Source: Chloroflexota bacterium (lineage in GTDB: Bacteria; Chloroflexota; Anaerolineae; Anaerolineales; Villigracilaceae). From it: 51,330 bases of DNA. The DNA is taken from NCBI GenBank assembly GCA_019873655.1, contig JAIOAU010000021.1, positions 1-51,330 on the forward strand. The letters run 5' to 3'. A program made the translations under genes and the position numbers. The notes below the pieces were generated by a model that saw only the letters and a program-made list of their open reading frames with translations, searched no databases and had not been told where the DNA came from. This document shows, in pieces, positions 48,020 through 51,330 of this stretch (position 1 is the stretch's first letter; each line of letters begins with the position of its first letter).

Positions 48020-49481
48020 TCCAGGCGATGAAATTCTCGCCGCCGATTTCCAGCCGTCGGGCGGTGACGTTTAGGTCCAGGGGCGGGCCGATCTTCCTGT
48101 ACAGCCGAATCGGCCAATTTTCGAGCAGGCCCTCTTTTTGAATTTGGTTCAGGAAATCGGTTTGTTCGCCTTCGTTCCAGAGTCCCAGTTCTGCCAGACT
48201 GCGGCCGGTCAGCGCGCTGCGGGGCTGGCCGATGCCAAGGACGAAGGCGCGGTTGATCTCTACGATGCGGGCGTCGTTTTCTCGGATGAGCAGGATGAAG
48301 GGAATCGAGGTTTCGAGCGCCTGAATGGTCAACGTCTCATCGGGGGTTTCTTCTGGCGAGGTCAGGCGCATTTCGGCCTGTTTGCGTTCCGAAACATCAT
48401 GGAGGACGAAGACGCGTCCAACCGGCCTTCGATTGTGATTCAGGATGGGCGAGATTCTGAGGTCGAAATACAAATTGGTGATTGGATCGGGAGCGATTCG
48501 AACCTCGGTGCGGATATTGCTCACGTCTTTGAAGGTTTCGGCAAAGTTGGGCCAGTTTTCGAGCGCGTCGTCGAGCAACTTGCCGGTAGGCGTCTCCGGC
48601 CAAATGTTGGCGTAGCGGCGGAAGGTGTGATTGGCATACAGGACGCGATCGCGATCGTCTACGACCAGAACGCCGTCGTTCATGCGTTCCAGAATGTTCT
48701 CGCCCACCACCGGAAAAAGATCGAGCGGACCGACCCGCAGCAGGCTGAAGATGAGCACCAGGCCGGTGGTAGACATGGCGAAAGAGGTCAGGTCGAGATA
48801 CGGGAAGGGATTGAAGGGGGTGTGGTAGAGGATGTTCCCGCCCCACGTGATGGTCACTGCGACCAGAATGGCAATCGCCTGAGCGCGGTGAGACTTGCGT
48901 TTCTTGAACGCTTGTTGCAGGAAAAGTATCGAGCCGGTCAGAATCAGCAGGTAGGAATAAAGGACGTGCACCCAATAGTACGCGCCATGCTCGACAGTAA
49001 AGAACCGAATGCCGTTATACTCGACCTGGCCGGTGTAAGTCCAGATAAGATGATGGACCTCGTTGCTCCACGTCATGGCGAGGGTGACGAGGGGGAAAAC
49101 GGCCAGCCAGCCCAATTTCTTTTGGCGGAGAATGTTTCCCCGGCCGGTGTATTCCATGGCAAACAGAAACCAGAAAAAGGGCACCGAGACGATGCCGAGG
49201 TATTCGATTTTTGCCATCCACACCTGAAGGGGCAGGTCGCCAAAAGCGATTTCCAGGGCGTATCCCAACGACCAGATGCTGATCGCGACCATCAGCCAGG
49301 CCAGCCAGACGGCGCTCGGATTGCTGCGGCGCTGCGAGGCGATGGAAGCCCCCGCGATCGTGAGAATCCCCAACAGGACAAGGGAAATCGAATAAGCGTT
49401 GGGCTGCCAGGTCAGTGTATCCAAGAGGGAGAAATCCTGTGGTTCGAAGATCGGCCGGTCGTGCGCGCCGGGCCGACTCAA
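47988..49481 (-). CDS. 7TM sensor with two PAS domains, no kinase (paralogue 1)
   Basis: 497 aa, closely similar throughout to the downstream gene. HisKA_7TM-like membrane region (WQPNAYSISLVLLGILTIAG, WSLGYALEIAFGDLPLQVWM, RAQAIAILVAVTITWGGNIL), then PAS 1 (LERMNDGVLVVDDRDRVLYA, with RVFVLHDVSERKQAE) and PAS 2 (IPFILLIRENDARIVEINRA). The membrane segments align residue for residue in places (NPFPYLDLTSFAM, SLLRVGPLDLFPVVGE). No transmitter domain is present. It probably arose by duplication. A plausible partner is the orphan cNMP kinase or the receiver at 13.5 kb, but that is speculative. Confidence 0.87.
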   Translation of the reverse strand: MSRPGAHDRPIFEPQDFSLLDTLTWQPNAYSISLVLLGILTIAGASIASQRRSNPSAVWLAWLMVAISIWSLGYALEIAFGDLPLQVWMAKIEYLGIVSVPFFWFLFAMEYTGRGNILRQKKLGWLAVFPLVTLAMTWSNEVHHLIWTYTGQVEYNGIRFFTVEHGAYYWVHVLYSYLLILTGSILFLQQAFKKRKSHRAQAIAILVAVTITWGGNILYHTPFNPFPYLDLTSFAMSTTGLVLIFSLLRVGPLDLFPVVGENILERMNDGVLVVDDRDRVLYANHTFRRYANIWPETPTGKLLDDALENWPNFAETFKDVSNIRTEVRIAPDPITNLYFDLRISPILNHNRRPVGRVFVLHDVSERKQAEMRLTSPEETPDETLTIQALETSIPFILLIRENDARIVEINRAFVLGIGQPRSALTGRSLAELGLWNEGEQTDFLNQIQKEGLLENWPIRLYRKIGPPLDLNVTARRLEIGGENFIAWIAWERQEKQR

Positions 49482-49517
49482 TTATATCCCCAAATGCGGA
49501 CGCGCGTTTCGAGGCGC

Positions 49518-50165
49518 TCAGCCGGACGTCGAAATGCGCTGACGCAGGCGCGCAACAGCCCGGCGGATGGGCGGCAGACGGAGCAGGAGCAGGACGAGCG
49601 CCAGCGCCCCCCACAGGAGCGGCTGGAGGATGTCGCCGCGCAGGGCGAAGAGGGTCCCCTTTTTGGCCCAGCCATAGTGGAGGATGACCAGCGGGACGAT
49701 GAGATAAACGAGCCGGTGGAGTTGCTTCCAGCGTTTGCCCATCCGGCGCATGAAGACATCGAAGGAGGTGATCGCCAGCGGAACGAGCGGGAGACCGGCG
49801 CTGAAACCCAGAAGGATGAAAGGTTTCTCCCCCGTCAGGCGCAGGATTTCGGCCAGATCGAAGCCGTAGTCGAGGGCGGCGAAGACGGCGAAATGCAGGC
49901 TGGCGTACAGGAAGGCGTACAATCCGAGGGCGCGGCGGCGCGGGGCCAGAAAGCCCCAACCGGTCAGCGTGATCAGGGGCGTGACCGCGAGCGAGGCGAC
50001 CAGGAAGTACAGCGCCGCCCGTCCCAGCCGCTGTTCAATGTCCTGGATGGGGTTGACGCTCAGTCCGCCCGTCCACGCCGCCCAGCCGATGGACGCCAGC
50101 GGCAAAATGCCCAGCAAGTGGACAACCCATCGCAGCCATATCCCCTTGCGCCAAAAATCCCTCAT
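49518..50165 (-). CDS. msrQ: MsrQ, haem membrane subunit of the methionine-sulfoxide reductase MsrPQ
   Basis: 215 aa, about six membrane spans, ferric-reductase/YedZ family. It passes electrons from the quinone pool to periplasmic MsrP for repair of oxidised methionine. Haem-ligand candidates lie in SLHFAVF, KQLHRLVY and ILHYGWAKKG. GKRWKQLHRL between spans is a family marker. The gene follows msrP with a 40-bp gap on the same strand. Confidence 0.93.
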   Translation of the reverse strand: MRDFWRKGIWLRWVVHLLGILPLASIGWAAWTGGLSVNPIQDIEQRLGRAALYFLVASLAVTPLITLTGWGFLAPRRRALGLYAFLYASLHFAVFAALDYGFDLAEILRLTGEKPFILLGFSAGLPLVPLAITSFDVFMRRMGKRWKQLHRLVYLIVPLVILHYGWAKKGTLFALRGDILQPLLWGALALVLLLLRLPPIRRAVARLRQRISTSG

Positions 50166-50205
50166 CTCTAAATTTCCAACCTGTCGACGTGAAAACGCGC
50201 CAACG

Positions 50206-51162
50206 CTAATAATTCACTCTCAAATCCATCCCGGCGTACAGCCCGGCCACCTCCTCGCCGTAGCCGTTGAACATCAGCGTCTCGCGGCGGCCCAACTCGC
50301 CGATTCGCCGTTCGGTGCGCTGACTCCAGCGGGGATGATCCACTTCGGGGTTGACGTTGGAATAGAAGCCGTATTCATTCGGCGCGATGGTGTTCCACAG
50401 CGTGGCGGGCTGCTCCTCGGTCAACTCGATGCGCACGATGGCCTTGATGGACTTGAAGCCGTACTTCCACGGCACGACCAGCCGCAGCGGCGCGCCGTTC
50501 GGGTTGGGCAGTGGCTCGCCGTACAGGCCGGTCGCAATCAGCGTCAGGCGGTGCATCGCCTCGTCCAGGCGCAGGCCCTCGGTGTACGGCCAGGGGTAGA
50601 ACGGGCTGCGCTGGCCGGGGAACTGCTGCGGGTCCAGCAGCGCCGTGAAGCGCACGTAACGGGCGCTGGTCATCGGCTCAACCTCCGCCAGAAGGCGGTT
50701 CAGTTCGAAGCCCGTCCACGGGATGACCATGCTCCAGGCCTCCACGCAGCGCAGACGGTACACCCGCTCCACCTGCTCGAAGCGCAGCAGGTCTTCGAGA
50801 GCGTAGGTCTTCGGCTTGTGAACCAGCCCGCCGACTTCGACGGCCCAGGGAGAGGCGCGGAAATTGGCCGAGAGCGGGTTGACGGCCTGCTTGTCGGTGC
50901 TGAACTCGTAATAATTGTTATAGTTGGTGATCTGCTCGAACGTGTTGGCCGGGTCGCCCAGTTCGTCGGTCGGGGCGGGGCCGGACCCGCGGCCTGCCGC
51001 CGTTTCGAGGGGCGTTTGTCCCACTCGCGGCGCGCACGCCGCCAGCAGCGCCGCGGCGCTGACGATTCCCATCGCCTTCAGCCAGTCGCGGCGGGAGAAA
51101 TAGAGTTCCTTCGGCGTGATTTCCGAGGCCGGGACGGCCACATGCTTGAGTTTGCGTTCCAT
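50206..51162 (-). CDS. msrP: MsrP, molybdopterin methionine-sulfoxide reductase
   Basis: 318 aa. Tat signal SRRDWLKAMG (23-32, Arg24/Arg25) followed by a hydrophobic stretch and LLAAC (39-43), a lipobox-like end, so the enzyme may be anchored and not soluble. Cys139 in YRLRCVEAWSMVIPWTG is the Mo ligand. NGAPLRLVVPWKYGFKSIK and FYSNVNPEVDHPRWSQ are hallmark blocks of MsrP (YedY). It uses plain molybdopterin, unlike the cytosine-dinucleotide enzyme at 17-21 kb. The leader bears a 10-bp inverted repeat around the ribosome binding site. Confidence 0.95.
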   Translation of the reverse strand: MERKLKHVAVPASEITPKELYFSRRDWLKAMGIVSAAALLAACAPRVGQTPLETAAGRGSGPAPTDELGDPANTFEQITNYNNYYEFSTDKQAVNPLSANFRASPWAVEVGGLVHKPKTYALEDLLRFEQVERVYRLRCVEAWSMVIPWTGFELNRLLAEVEPMTSARYVRFTALLDPQQFPGQRSPFYPWPYTEGLRLDEAMHRLTLIATGLYGEPLPNPNGAPLRLVVPWKYGFKSIKAIVRIELTEEQPATLWNTIAPNEYGFYSNVNPEVDHPRWSQRTERRIGELGRRETLMFNGYGEEVAGLYAGMDLRVNY

Positions 51163-51165
51163 CGG

Positions 51166-51203
51166 TTACTCCTGTCGAATGCCGTTAAACAGGAGTAATT
51201 TTA
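51166..51203 (-). promoter_or_regulatory. msrP promoter with a 10-bp inverted repeat at the start site
   Basis: TTACTCCTGT (51166-51175) and ACAGGAGTAA (51189-51198) are perfect inverted arms around a 13-nt loop. On the minus strand the inner AGGAG is the msrP ribosome site, 4-8 nt before the ATG. TAAAAT at 51203-51198 (minus strand) would start transcription near 51191, inside the far arm. This suits a repressor operator at the start site. If transcription starts upstream, it could instead hide the ribosome site in a hairpin. Confidence 0.5.
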
Positions 51204-51210
51204 TCCGTAT

Positions 51211-51238
51211 TTGGTTAACTCTAGATTTGTTGCATAAT
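51211..51238 (+). promoter_or_regulatory. Candidate promoter of the right-edge transposase-like gene
   Basis: TTGGTT (51211-51216), a 16-bp spacer and CATAAT (51233-51238) precede the ATG at 51269 by 30 nt; AAGGGAGAG lies 7-15 nt before the ATG. Confidence 0.45.
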
Positions 51239-51268
51239 TGATGAAAATCATCAAGGGAGAGTGCAAGC

Positions 51269-51330
51269 ATGGTCTTGAGTTATAAGCAACTTTGCGGTCG
51301 GGCAAGTTCATTCCGCAATTTGGTTGGCAT
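51269..51330 (+). CDS. N-terminus of a probable IS transposase, running off the right edge
   Basis: Only 20 codons are visible, beginning MVLSYKQLCGRASSFRNLVG. The pattern S-Y-K/E-x-L-x-x-x-x-x-x-F-x-x-L-x-G is that of the helix-turn-helix N-terminus of IS5-like DDE transposases. AAGGGAGAG lies upstream as ribosome site. The rest, with the catalytic residues, is outside the window. The family is tentative and differs from the minus-strand gene at the left edge. Confidence 0.45.
   Translation, partial: MVLSYKQLCGRASSFRNLVG

Overview
The window looks like chromosomal DNA of a GC-rich bacterium, most likely a Chloroflexota of the Anaerolineae type. That placement is an inference. It rests on a long TPR protein with an LPDWL-rich linker, a selenium-dependent molybdenum hydroxylase gene set, a DUF348/G5-type lipoprotein, 7TM-PAS sensors, and abundant short tandem repeats between and inside genes. 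No database search was possible.

Left edge (1-1250): the 3' part of a diversity-generating retroelement (DGR). It holds the C-terminal end of the reverse transcriptase, an overlapping Avd-type four-helix-bundle gene, and an Asn-codon-rich template repeat of about 120 bp. The template repeat reads as the end of an FGE-sulfatase/C-type-lectin variable domain. A terminator and a polypyrimidine tandem repeat follow. The conserved RT core is absent on this side, and a transposase-like gene reads out of the window on the other strand. No variable repeat was seen in the window.

1255-12.5 kb: queA, an alanyl-tRNA editing protein, a patatin-like lipase, a family-5 uracil-DNA glycosylase, an S51-like protein fused to a CysRS-like tail, an APH-fold kinase-like protein, pyrimidine-nucleoside phosphorylase, the TPR/LPDWL protein and ndk.

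12.5-22.2 kb: rsfS, thpR and a response regulator form a minus-strand unit. Next come a YqeC-MocA fusion, hisS, and a minus-strand molybdenum hydroxylase operon (FAD/2Fe-2S subunit, small membrane protein, molybdopterin subunit, YqeB), preceded by a helical protein gene.

22.3-34.4 kb: class II aldolase, Nudix, a cNMP-domain histidine kinase and an adenosine-specific kinase. A long minus-strand run follows, reading from two lipoproteins through UXS epimerase, GtrA, a frameshifted small gene, thioesterase, BchI-like ATPase and a UroD-like protein to rsmD. scpB and an RsuA-type pseudouridine synthase read on plus.

34.4-51.3 kb: CBS-ACT protein, M20 peptidase, VTT membrane protein, cyclophilin, udk, aldehyde dehydrogenase, tRNA-Thr(CGU), an MshA-like glycosyltransferase, NYN-LOTUS ribonuclease, a double UspA, nitroreductase, a methyltransferase, a second M20 peptidase, Mut7-C RNase, two paralogous 7TM-PAS proteins with no kinase domain, and msrQ/msrP. 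The right edge again enters a transposase-like gene.

Two window-wide themes stand out. First, at least six host genes have a -10 box only 6-7 nt before the ATG, which suggests leaderless mRNAs, while their neighbours have good Shine-Dalgarno sites. Second, short tandem or palindromic repeats sit in intergenic gaps and, in frame, inside conserved enzymes (queA, udg, the molybdenum hydroxylase).
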